A stretch of DNA of 27,687 nt from an uncultured Fibrobacter sp. (GTDB lineage: Bacteria > Fibrobacterota > Fibrobacteria > Fibrobacterales > Fibrobacteraceae). The DNA is taken from contig CAMZFJ010000002.1 in assembly GCA_947306025.1 (NCBI GenBank), forward strand, positions 1-27,687, given 5' to 3'. How positions within the stretch are numbered: the stretch's first letter is position 1; each line of letters opens with the position of its first letter. The position numbers and the translations under genes are program-made. The notes beneath the pieces were generated by a model that did not search any database, was not told the origin of the DNA, and saw only the letters and a list, made by a program, of their open reading frames with translations. This document shows, piece by piece, positions 16,801-23,938 of this stretch.

Positions 16801-19800
16801 AGTAATGCGCATTGTATTTGCCGAGTTCAAAGTGGTCGTTTCGCCCGTTCAAGTAGGCCAGCTGAACGCCTGTTGTCGGAAATTCGCCGCCGTTGCCAGA
16901 TTCGCAGCTTTCGCTGGATGGCACTATTGCTGTTTCTGTTTTTGGAACAATCATGTCTTCGACGGATTCTGCGAATTCTCTTGCACTTCTGGCGTTGAGT
17001 ACGGAAACGAAGGGAACGCGGATGCCGTACTTTTGATCGATGCGTTGAGCAATTCGCTGTGCCTTGATGGAATCGCCGCCGAGTTCAAAGAAGTCGAGGC
17101 TGCTATCGATTTCCTTGAGGTCGAGCACGAGTTTCCAAATATCCAGAATTTGCGATTGGGTCGATGTGAGCGTTTCTTGTTTGCGAGGCGCTTCGACGGT
17201 TGCATTCTTTTCAAGACTTTGTAAAAGTGCTTTACGATCTAGTTTGCCATTAGAAGATAGCGGCATCGCGTCGAGATGTACAAATCGATGCGGAATCATG
17301 TATGAGGGCAAGAACTTTGCGAGTGCAGCTTTGAAAATGTCCTTTTCTGTTTGTACGCCTGTGTAGAATGCGATGATTTGTTTGTTTGCGTCAAGGAGAA
17401 CGATGGCGCTATCGACATTGTCGAGGGTATTCATGCGCTGCTCGATTTCGCCGAGCTCAATGCGGTAACCGCCGACTTTGACTTGGCTGTCTTTGCGTCC
17501 GAGGAATACTACATAGCCGTTGCTTGAAAAACGCCCAAAATCTCCGGTCTTGTAGATGCGTCCGAATTTTGGATGGTCGATAAATGCAGCCTTCGTTTTT
17601 TCTTCGCTGTTGGCGTAACCTTGGGCAACGCCAGCGCCACCGATGTAGATTTCTCCCTGAACTTCGGGCGGGCAAATTTCGAGAGATTCATTCAGCACAT
17701 AAATCGTCTGGTTTGCAAGCGGATAGCCGTAAGGAATGCTTTGCCAAGAATCTTCGACATGTTCAATCGGGAAGATGATGGACCAGATGGAGGCTTCGGT
17801 TGCGCCACCTAAACTGTAGATTTGGGCTTCGGGGAAGTGCTTTGCGATGCGGGCCGGGAGCGAAACGGAAATCCAGTCGCCGCTGAGTAGCACGGATTTG
17901 AGCTCGTGATTGACGTAGGATTCTTCGAGACTGTCGATGAAAAGCTCCATGCCGGCAGGGACTGAGTTCCAGAGTATGTTTTTGGAATGGTCCATGAAGT
18001 GCCTGATTTCATCGGTTTCGCGAATATCCTTGGCAATGTCGAGTTCTGCGCCTGCGATGAGTGAACCGAAAAGGTCATAGACGGAGAGGTCGAAACAGTA
18101 AGACGAAAGCCCGAGAATGGAGGCGTTCTCGTTAATGCCCATACGTTCGTTGATGTCGATGATAGTGTTCATCATGCCTTTGTACGAAATCAAAACTCCC
18201 TTGGGTACGCCTGTACTGCCCGAAGTGTAAATGACATAAGCGGTGGCGTCGAGATTTGTGTTCGGTGCAAAATCGCTGCGTTTACGAGTTTGCAATTCAA
18301 CGAGTTTTTGCGGATCAACCAAAAGTTTGCACGAAGAATTTTCGAGAATGTATTTTTTGCGGTCTTCGGGCCATTTGGAATCGACGGGGATGTATGTTGC
18401 GCCAAGCCCCATTGTTGCAAGAATTGCAATGACGGTTGAAAAATTCTTTTGCGAGAGGATAGCAACGGAATCACCGCAAGCAACGCCTTGCATTTTGAGC
18501 CCGTACATGGCTTTACGAACGGAATCTTCGAGTTCTCCGTATGTCATGGCCGTCATGACACCATTGCGTAAAGCTGTGCGGTCACGGAATTTCTCGAAGG
18601 ATCGTTGCAAGCGTGTGATGGGGTGCTCGATATCGAATGTTTTTTCTGTTTTGTTGTATGCAAAAACATTTTTTTCGAATTGCAAATCTTCAGTAGAACT
18701 TTCACCCATTTTTGCGAAAGCTTCAATGCTTTCGGTATAGTAGCGGAACATTTCTTCGATGGTGTTTCCTGGGAAAATCTTTTCGAGATAGTCCCACGAA
18801 ATGAGAAAACCTCCATCGTGTGTTTTGCAAATTTGGTTATCGATGCTGACTTGAGATGTTTGCGATTGCTTGTAGATGACTTTTACGCCCTTTGCTTCGG
18901 GAAGTCTTCCGAATAACATGCTTGTGAAAACGATGGGCATCGGATTTTCGTTGTCGATTTTCTTTTGGCGAATCAAGTCGCGGATGACTTCGACTCCCTC
19001 GTAAGCGCTGTGGTCAATGCGTTCGTACATTTGATCGCGGATTTGCTGGAGCGCCTCTTTTAACGGCAACTGCGCAATTTTAGAATTTGCAAAATCGAAG
19101 ATGACATTGCTGGTGTAATCTCCGATGATGTGGTCCATACCTTCGATTCCGTAAGGGCGATTGAGCATCGTAATGTTTACGGACAATTCGTTGCTTTCGC
19201 TAAAACGGGCAAGAGTTTTTAAGTACTGGTAGAACAAGACAACGCTTGAAGTCACCCCGTTTTTGCGGGAGTTGATTTCGAGCGATTTCATAGTCATTTT
19301 GTCGAATGTTCTTTGAACGCTCTTGCAAATATTGGGTTCGCTATTGCGGGTGCTTACAGTCGGAAGCTTTGGTGCTGCGGGGATAGATTCTTCGAGCTTG
19401 TGCCAAAATTCAGCGTCGGCATCGTGCTTTGCGGAATCTTTTCGGGACTTGATCCATTCGATGTACTGCGGATTATTTTCAAAGTCGAATGTGGGCAAAG
19501 TTCCATCATGATAAAGCGAGAAAAATTCGGCGGCTAGGCCTTGAGCGCTGAGACCATCGATGAACATGAGCTCTAAATCAATGCAGGCGATGGAGCGATT
19601 CTCGGTCGTGATGTTTGCAATGCTAAAGAGCGGCCATTTGCCGAGATCACGCATTTCTGTTTGTGCTTTAAATCGCTTTTGCTCCAGATTCGCATTCAAG
19701 GATTCTTCGCTAATTATTTCGCGCGCAATGCGGAAATTCTTAGAAATATCCTTTGATAAAATGTATTGGTCTTCATTATGGACAAATGCACGCAATGCTT

Positions 19801-20203
19801 CGTGCGTTTCAATGAGGTTGCGGATGCAGGTTTCGGCCTTGTCGATGTCTAGGGTGTGCTCCACTTCAAAATAAATATGCGTGGAATTTACAGAACCATG
19901 GAAATTCTGTTCACGCCCTAGACGGTACGACTGTTGCATGGGCGTCAAGGGGATTTTTTTTTCGACATCGGCTGCTTTGCCGATTTTTTCCTGAATCTTG
20001 TCGACCAAATCTCCTATAGTTTCGGCTTTAACTAAATCAAGCATTCCAAATTCTATTTCTAGCCTTTCCTTGATTTCTCCGAGAAAGCGAAACATTTGGA
20101 TGGAATCTTCGAATACTTCGTAAAGTGAAGTGTCTGTTTGTGTGTTTTGCTTTAGAATTTGATTGACGATTTCGAGAATTTCGTTTTGCGAAAATTGCGA
20201 CAT
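13853..20203 (-). CDS. NRPS: carrier-Cy-A(Cys)-PCP-Cy-A(Cys)-PCP
   Basis: A 2116-residue nonribosomal peptide synthetase that should add and cyclize two cysteines. Domains: N-terminal carrier (about 1-75, phosphopantetheine Ser34 in FEDS); Cy1 (about 85-505, motif E211-D216-S219); A1 (about 530-1000, A3 YTSGSTGVPKG 659-669); PCP1 (about 1010-1085, LGGDS, Ser1045); Cy2 (about 1108-1525, D1235-D1240-S1243); A2 (about 1545-2030); PCP2 (about 2045-2116, IGGDS, Ser2079). Lining up both A domains with GrsA by eye gives specificity residues D-L-Y-N-L-S-L-I-W-K (A1: 705, 706, 709, 746, 772, 774, 798, 806, 807, 987; A2: 1728, 1729, 1732, 1769, 1797, 1799, 1823, 1831, 1832, 2020), the known cysteine code. 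Neither A domain carries an embedded methyltransferase. AAGGAG precedes the ATG, 9 bases after the acyl-AMP ligase stop. The N-terminal carrier is placed as in pyochelin and yersiniabactin starters, so the acyl-AMP ligase upstream probably loads it. Confidence 0.97.
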   Translation of the reverse strand: MSQFSQNEILEIVNQILKQNTQTDTSLYEVFEDSIQMFRFLGEIKERLEIEFGMLDLVKAETIGDLVDKIQEKIGKAADVEKKIPLTPMQQSYRLGREQNFHGSVNSTHIYFEVEHTLDIDKAETCIRNLIETHEALRAFVHNEDQYILSKDISKNFRIAREIISEESLNANLEQKRFKAQTEMRDLGKWPLFSIANITTENRSIACIDLELMFIDGLSAQGLAAEFFSLYHDGTLPTFDFENNPQYIEWIKSRKDSAKHDADAEFWHKLEESIPAAPKLPTVSTRNSEPNICKSVQRTFDKMTMKSLEINSRKNGVTSSVVLFYQYLKTLARFSESNELSVNITMLNRPYGIEGMDHIIGDYTSNVIFDFANSKIAQLPLKEALQQIRDQMYERIDHSAYEGVEVIRDLIRQKKIDNENPMPIVFTSMLFGRLPEAKGVKVIYKQSQTSQVSIDNQICKTHDGGFLISWDYLEKIFPGNTIEEMFRYYTESIEAFAKMGESSTEDLQFEKNVFAYNKTEKTFDIEHPITRLQRSFEKFRDRTALRNGVMTAMTYGELEDSVRKAMYGLKMQGVACGDSVAILSQKNFSTVIAILATMGLGATYIPVDSKWPEDRKKYILENSSCKLLVDPQKLVELQTRKRSDFAPNTNLDATAYVIYTSGSTGVPKGVLISYKGMMNTIIDINERMGINENASILGLSSYCFDLSVYDLFGSLIAGAELDIAKDIRETDEIRHFMDHSKNILWNSVPAGMELFIDSLEESYVNHELKSVLLSGDWISVSLPARIAKHFPEAQIYSLGGATEASIWSIIFPIEHVEDSWQSIPYGYPLANQTIYVLNESLEICPPEVQGEIYIGGAGVAQGYANSEEKTKAAFIDHPKFGRIYKTGDFGRFSSNGYVVFLGRKDSQVKVGGYRIELGEIEQRMNTLDNVDSAIVLLDANKQIIAFYTGVQTEKDIFKAALAKFLPSYMIPHRFVHLDAMPLSSNGKLDRKALLQSLEKNATVEAPRKQETLTSTQSQILDIWKLVLDLKEIDSSLDFFELGGDSIKAQRIAQRIDQKYGIRVPFVSVLNARSAREFAESVEDMIVPKTETAIVPSSESCESGNGGEFPTTGVQLAYLNGRNDHFELGKYNAHYYFEIESQYTAEEIEIAIRKVVKKHDAFRAIFLPNGMQKVLTDVPDYKVEVIHCTPENRESEILKIRNDLSHHIYKHDQWPLFTFKAVDYGEANRMIFVSFDLMVCDGDSMQIFFSDLGKILRKQPFEERIGYSYERYVRDLSQSRNEKRYEEDKAYWMERIPNFPEYPHVPLAQKVSDCTEYTIVRKQDVICKKTWAKFKEVAKAHRISPSSLLCSIYAKVLARWSNQQDLVLNLTAFERKPFHKDVEKIIGDFTKLLPLALSMNENDLWKQASDVQTRIMDGLEHLSFDGTEIMRELAKSKGQFGKAILPVVFTCVLFDAPENYFEVLGKLNYAISQTPQIFIDNQISEMGKKLYVTWDVVKELFDPEIIDKIFHDFVENIRYIANGEIKTNFPEIESIWNRYNPAVKPVPKKTLHGLVANAMAKFQNNTAIVGKSSSLTYAELDSFSNRIANFLHEKGIIRGDRVAVLGERIPETIASILGILKAGAVYVPIDVSYPKERVDFILQDGNCKCFLQKSYLESNGIQNYSDKPLPAINHFEDEAYIIYTSGSTGKPKGVIMQHGATANTIIDVNERLSLNESDTLIGISSICFDLSVYDIFGALSSGAKLALVSDARDMSEICRTLVEQNVTVWNSVPVLFDMAMKHRISTNDSSKLSLRKVLLSGDRIPLDICETAKNAGSNADLISLGGATEAAIWSIIYPFIEVRPEWDCVPYGYPMKNQTFYVLDSNLSLCPPEVQGDLFIGGVGLAKGYNNDPEKTNKAFIKHPLLGRIYRTGDLGKLKTEGFIEFLGRSDTQIKLNGFRIELGEIESAIMHTGLATRAVAALKDVPGSGKQIIAYVLAANADAENLESKIKAEISKTLTGYMIPARIITLETFPLSANGKVDKKQLPIPEIAAQPIEKAITTNADLSPEEREVLGIWQQVFENPNITIEDDFYSIGGDSITLMKLVDKLALDLKKTASIDQVLQAKSIKEFIDLIH

Positions 20204-20212
20204 GGATACTCC

Positions 20213-20719
20213 TTAAATTTTACCTTCTTTATAAGCCGCGTACAGTTTTTCTTTGGCGATTTTTCCGGTGCCTGTAAGTACAAGCGATTTGAGCGGAATG
20301 ACCTCTTTGAGACCGAATCCCATTTCTGAAAAAACATGGTCTTTGAGCGATTTGATATTTACTTTTTCGGGTTCGCCGTATTCGACAAAGAGATAAATGT
20401 AATTGGTAGAGGCTGCGGAATCATTGACACCGCAGGCTGCACAGCGGTAGCCGAATTTTGAAGTGACGACTTGCTCGATATCGCGCAAGTAAATATTTTT
20501 GCCATGGATAAAGAACATGTCTTTTTTGCGACCGACAACATAGAGGAGGCCGTTGCTTAAAAAGCCGAGATCGCCGGTATCAAGCCAACCATCAATAAAC
20601 ATGTCCGATGAATCCTTGTTCAAGTATCCGGTACAGATGTAGTCGCTTGTGACTTGGATTGAGCCGACGGTGTTGTCAGGGAGGGACTTGTTGTCGTCAT
20701 CGCAAATTCGAATTTGCAT
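20213..20719 (-). CDS. Acyl-AMP ligase, C-terminal part (after in-frame UGA)
   Basis: This 168-residue frame is the C-terminal portion of the enzyme whose N-terminal part is at 20735-21829. The two lie in the same frame, separated only by a UGA codon and five sense codons (RPIPE). It carries A7 DTGDLG (47-52), the hinge segment GRKKDMFFIHG (63-73) followed by KNIYLRDIE, and the catalytic A10 lysine in GTGKIAKEKL (K153). The hinge closely follows the GRxKDxIIxxGxNxYPQDIE pattern of fatty acyl-AMP ligases. No ribosome-binding site precedes the ATG at 20719, so independent translation looks weak. Without this part the N-terminal fragment would lack the catalytic lysine. It lies 9 bases before the NRPS start. 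Confidence 0.75.
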   Translation of the reverse strand: MQIRICDDDNKSLPDNTVGSIQVTSDYICTGYLNKDSSDMFIDGWLDTGDLGFLSNGLLYVVGRKKDMFFIHGKNIYLRDIEQVVTSKFGYRCAACGVNDSAASTNYIYLFVEYGEPEKVNIKSLKDHVFSEMGFGLKEVIPLKSLVLTGTGKIAKEKLYAAYKEGKI

Positions 20720-20737
20720 TTCGGGGATTGGGCGTCA
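20702..20737 (-). other. In-frame UGA and downstream 16-bp palindrome
   Basis: The UGA is at 20737-20735 (minus strand), next to a C, a context known to favour readthrough. Seventeen bases further on is the perfect palindrome GCAAATTCGAATTTGC (20717-20702), which in RNA could form a 6-bp stem with a UCGA loop. The codon falls where FAAL-like enzymes have the Gly of a GRPIP or GRPLP motif, so a GGA-to-TGA change is the simplest origin. Confidence 0.7.
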
Positions 20738-21829
20738 TTTGCATACGATGTATTTTGCGTTTTCGCGGAGCCCCTTCATGTCGAAATCGATGCCCGAAGT
20801 AACCTTGTTCATGTCAAGTTCAGGATATTCGTGATCCATGTTGAATGTTACGGCGCCCAATGCTTCAGTAAGCCCGTAAAGCGGAACGATAGCGTCCTTG
20901 TGCATTCCAAATTCGCCCATCTTGTTGACGAAATCGTTGAATACTTTTTTAGAAAGAGGTTCGCCGCCATTCAAAATGAAGTCGATGCAGGTTAAATCCC
21001 ATTTCTCGTTGCCGTCCATTGCTTTGAGCAAAAGTGGGTAGGCAAAATTCGGTGCGGCTGTTTTTGTGGCTCGTGTTGCACTGACGGCGTCAAACCAGGA
21101 TTTTGGATTCTGGATAAATTCTGCTGCATCCATATGAACCGCGCCTGTCTTGTAATACATAGGAATCGTTATAAGGGTTACGATACCGAAGGCGTGTTCG
21201 AGCGGAAGCCATTGCAGCCAAGTATCTTTAGAACTTGTCTTTAATGCGATGTTCAGGTTCTTGAGCATCAAAAGGAATCGTTCGTTAGACATCATGACGC
21301 CCTTGGGGTCCGATGTGCTGCCGGATGAATACAGTACTAGTGCAAGGGCTTTGGGGTCAGTGTTGACATATTCGATTTCTTTCGGCATGCCTGCTGGAAT
21401 TTCCGTGATTTCTTCAGGAACTATGATGAGGCGGCTTGCATCACATTCTTTCCAAAAAAACTTGATAAATTCTGCGGTTTCGGGGTCTGCGATAATTGCA
21501 GCTTTGGGATTGTCGTTTGCAACGCGAATCAGGCGTGTCACATGGTCTTTGCTACGTGCTGCTGTTAAAAGGACGGGGGCAATTCCCATGCTTAAAAGAG
21601 CAAAGAAATTTCCCATGAATGCTTTTTTGGAAGCCCCGTTGATTTGGAAAATGACTAAATCACCTTGCTTGAGTCCTGCGTTTTGGAAAGTATATCGCGC
21701 ATAGAGAATACGTTGTTTAAGCTCCGCTTTAGAAAATGGCGTTGCAATCCCGTTCTTCCAAAGTAGAATTCGAGAATCGCATTCGAGATATTCTTTTAAT
21801 TTTTGATTAAGCGTAGGCAAGTTTTCCAT
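20735..21829 (-). CDS. FAAL-like acyl-AMP ligase, N-terminal part (interrupted gene)
   Basis: The N-terminal 364 residues of an adenylate-forming ligase; the full gene (21829-20213, 538 residues if read through) is broken at codon 365 by UGA. Motifs: P-loop SSGSTSDPKG (168-177), WLPLEHAFG (207-215), APNFAY (259-264), NGGEP (287-291) and YGLTEA (318-323). These follow fatty acyl-AMP ligases (APNFAY, NGAEP, YGLAEA) and not the salicylate/dihydroxybenzoate ligases of pyochelin, yersiniabactin or enterobactin. Expected role: activate a carboxylic acid starter as the acyl-adenylate and load it on the NRPS N-terminal carrier domain. It overlaps the phosphopantetheinyl transferase gene by 23 bases, with GGAG about 10 bases before ATG. 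The gene may be a pseudogene, a sequencing error or a readthrough gene; the rest of the frame is intact, which argues for a recent change or for function. Confidence 0.85.
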   Translation of the reverse strand: MENLPTLNQKLKEYLECDSRILLWKNGIATPFSKAELKQRILYARYTFQNAGLKQGDLVIFQINGASKKAFMGNFFALLSMGIAPVLLTAARSKDHVTRLIRVANDNPKAAIIADPETAEFIKFFWKECDASRLIIVPEEITEIPAGMPKEIEYVNTDPKALALVLYSSGSTSDPKGVMMSNERFLLMLKNLNIALKTSSKDTWLQWLPLEHAFGIVTLITIPMYYKTGAVHMDAAEFIQNPKSWFDAVSATRATKTAAPNFAYPLLLKAMDGNEKWDLTCIDFILNGGEPLSKKVFNDFVNKMGEFGMHKDAIVPLYGLTEALGAVTFNMDHEYPELDMNKVTSGIDFDMKGLRENAKYIVCK

Positions 21830-22484
21830 ATTGGGGTTCTCCGATTAAAAATTCAAATAGATCTATTTTGGTGAGATGCTTGATGGCTAGGACTTCGGCG
21901 CAAAATGCACTGACGACTGTTTTTTCGCAGTCAATGACCTGCATTTTTCCATTTTTATAGTCAAATAAATTTTCATTGAAATCTGAAAAATTTATGCTGT
22001 AAATATTTTCGCCGATTCCTGTACCGGTGTATTTGAGATAACTTTCTTTCATCGACCAGAAACGTGCGAAAGTGCGTGCTTTGTCATTTGAAAGCGCTAT
22101 TATCTTTTGTTCGGCAGGGTGCATTGCTGTTTTGATACAGTCTAAATTACTGGCGGTTACATCGGCAATGTCAACGCCGATGGGGGTGTTGGAAAGTCCG
22201 CAAACGACTCCTCCCGCAGTATGGGATAAGTTAAACTGTAGTTCGGGTAAGCCTTTGATGAACGGCTTTCCGTAAGGACCGAATTCAAATTCTACTTTAT
22301 CGTTGATGCCATATTCTTCGATTAGCGCATAGCGCAATAGTATGTACGCCAGTGCGGAAAGTTTACGGTCTTTGAAGTAATGGTATTTGTCAACGCGTTT
22401 GGCACGCTGTTCGCTTAGCAACGGCCATAGACCTGCCAAGTCGCATTCAGTGAATGATTCTGTTTCTGAAAAAATGTAGAGCAT
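21807..22484 (-). CDS. Sfp-type 4'-phosphopantetheinyl transferase
   Basis: A 225-residue enzyme that moves phosphopantetheine from CoA to the carrier-domain serines, needed for the NRPS carriers encoded here. Visible motifs are FNLSHT (84-89), IGVDIADV (102-109, metal-binding Asp) and FWSMKESYLKYTG (142-154, catalytic Glu/Lys), as in Sfp/EntD enzymes, at the usual length. I chose the ATG at 22484, which overlaps the previous stop as TAATG and has AGAGG upstream, over an ATG 18 bases earlier. The gene sits between the Cy gene and the acyl-AMP ligase. Confidence 0.95.
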   Translation of the reverse strand: MLYIFSETESFTECDLAGLWPLLSEQRAKRVDKYHYFKDRKLSALAYILLRYALIEEYGINDKVEFEFGPYGKPFIKGLPELQFNLSHTAGGVVCGLSNTPIGVDIADVTASNLDCIKTAMHPAEQKIIALSNDKARTFARFWSMKESYLKYTGTGIGENIYSINFSDFNENLFDYKNGKMQVIDCEKTVVSAFCAEVLAIKHLTKIDLFEFLIGEPQYGKLAYA

Positions 22485-23938
22485 TACAGAACCTCTTCCC
22501 ATTTTTCGGTCAGTAATCGCTTGAGCAAACCGACATTCGCGGCGAACATTTGCTTTAACGTATTTGGAGTAAATGCGGGTTCTGCATAGTCCCAGTTGAC
22601 GGACAGTTTCCCGTCGAAATTGGTTACTTGGTAATCCAACACGACTTGCGGTGTTTTGCTGAGGGCGTAAATCTGGTGCAGTCCTTCGGGCTTTTCGCTT
22701 TTGGTTTTTTGTCCTTTTTCTTGATCGCAGGTGATGACGATGGGCATCTGCGCGCGCATGGGCGAAAGTCCTTCCTTGAACTTGAGAATTTTTGTGCCAT
22801 CAAACGTGTGGAATCGCACGAGTTGCCACATATCCTTTTGTACGGACTGAACACATTCCAAAAAGTTTTTGCACTTTTTGGAGAGCGTGATGAATGCGAT
22901 GTTTGTAAAGTCTCCGACAACCGAGTTGATGTCTTTATGGAGCGGAAGGCGGTTGAATAATGTCGAATTGATAGTCAGCGAATCGTTTTTGCTAAAGCCA
23001 AGGAGCGCTTTAAGATACGCGGTGCTGATGACCGCAGCGGGCGTCGTGCGGTATTCTCGGCATCTCTGCTGGAACAGCGCAAATTCTTCGATGGACAATT
23101 CGCCCGAAATTCTTGAAAAACGATGGTTGTGGATTTCAGAAAGTGGTTTTGCGTAGGGCAAGTCAGGCTCGCAAACTAATTCATTTACCTTCGATTTCCA
23201 GAATGCTTCGGCCTGCGAATAATCTTGCTGTTTTTCGTAGGCGACAAGGTCTGTGCAGTAATCCTTGAAACTGTAGTCCACCCATTGCACATTTTCGTTG
23301 CGATAAAGCTTGAACATTTGCGACAATGCAATCTTTGCGCTCCAGGCGTCCATAATCATGCAGTCGAAATCGAAATGCAGAACATCTTTTGTGTTCGGAA
23401 CGCGAGAAACGTGCATCGTAAAGAACGGCCATTGATTCAACGGATAAATGTGATGGCTCCATTCCTTGCGTTTTTCAAGTCGCTGTTCAGGAGATTCTAG
23501 CTCCACAATTTCAATGGAATAGGATGGCGCTGTTTCGAGAACTCGTTGCGTTCCCGCTGATGAAATGACAAGGCGGAGCGCGTCATCATGTGCAATAACT
23601 TCGTTCCATGCGTTCTGCAAACGTTCTACGTCTAGAGATTCATCAAGCTCCAATTCCATATAGTAATGGGTGTTAATCCCGCCAAGATCGTAAATGGGAT
23701 CGCGTCCGACGAGATACGATTTTTGAATGGGCGAAAGCGGAAAGGAGTCCTTTTCGTCTTCGTCCTTCTTTTCGAGGGTGGCGACAATGTCGGCTTTATT
23801 CGCTTTGAGGCATTCTTTGTCGATTGCGGAAAGTGCCCCGCTTGTTGCGCGGAACTTGAGCTTTCCTTCTTCGAGCCAGAGCGTAACGCCTCGATGAGCG
23901 AAGCTGTCGATAAGCTCGCTGATTTTTTGATAATCCAT
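22484..23938 (-). CDS. Stand-alone heterocyclization (Cy) protein with TubC-type docking domain
   Basis: A 484-residue protein. Residues about 1-55 (SELIDSFAHRGVTLWLEEG, later KANKADIVATL) match the TubC N-terminal docking fold, which recognises the C-terminus of a partner megasynthase. Residues about 65-480 form one Cy domain with the intact motif D192-x4-D197-x2-S200 (DCMIMDAWS) in place of the HHxxxDG of ordinary condensation domains. Cy domains both condense and cyclize Cys, Ser or Thr to a thiazoline or oxazoline ring. No A or carrier domain is attached. It overlaps both neighbours by one base (TAATG). It could form a split third module with the methyltransferase/thioesterase protein encoded just upstream, receiving the chain from PCP2 of the large NRPS. 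Confidence 0.93.
   Translation of the reverse strand: MDYQKISELIDSFAHRGVTLWLEEGKLKFRATSGALSAIDKECLKANKADIVATLEKKDEDEKDSFPLSPIQKSYLVGRDPIYDLGGINTHYYMELELDESLDVERLQNAWNEVIAHDDALRLVISSAGTQRVLETAPSYSIEIVELESPEQRLEKRKEWSHHIYPLNQWPFFTMHVSRVPNTKDVLHFDFDCMIMDAWSAKIALSQMFKLYRNENVQWVDYSFKDYCTDLVAYEKQQDYSQAEAFWKSKVNELVCEPDLPYAKPLSEIHNHRFSRISGELSIEEFALFQQRCREYRTTPAAVISTAYLKALLGFSKNDSLTINSTLFNRLPLHKDINSVVGDFTNIAFITLSKKCKNFLECVQSVQKDMWQLVRFHTFDGTKILKFKEGLSPMRAQMPIVITCDQEKGQKTKSEKPEGLHQIYALSKTPQVVLDYQVTNFDGKLSVNWDYAEPAFTPNTLKQMFAANVGLLKRLLTEKWEEVL

Noticed and set aside
16646..17224. 192-residue plus-strand frame inside the large NRPS gene
   Set aside because: Antisense shadow of PCP1/Cy2 coding sequence with no family features.
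20735..20737. Selenocysteine at the in-frame UGA, with the downstream hairpin as SECIS
   Set aside because: The position matches a conserved Gly, not a Cys, in this enzyme family, and the small hairpin lacks the loop features of a bacterial SECIS. Spacing alone is not enough.
20735..20737. Organism-wide UGA recoding (for example UGA as Gly)
   Set aside because: feoA and receptor 2 both end in TGA at the expected family length, and long frames elsewhere have no internal TGA.
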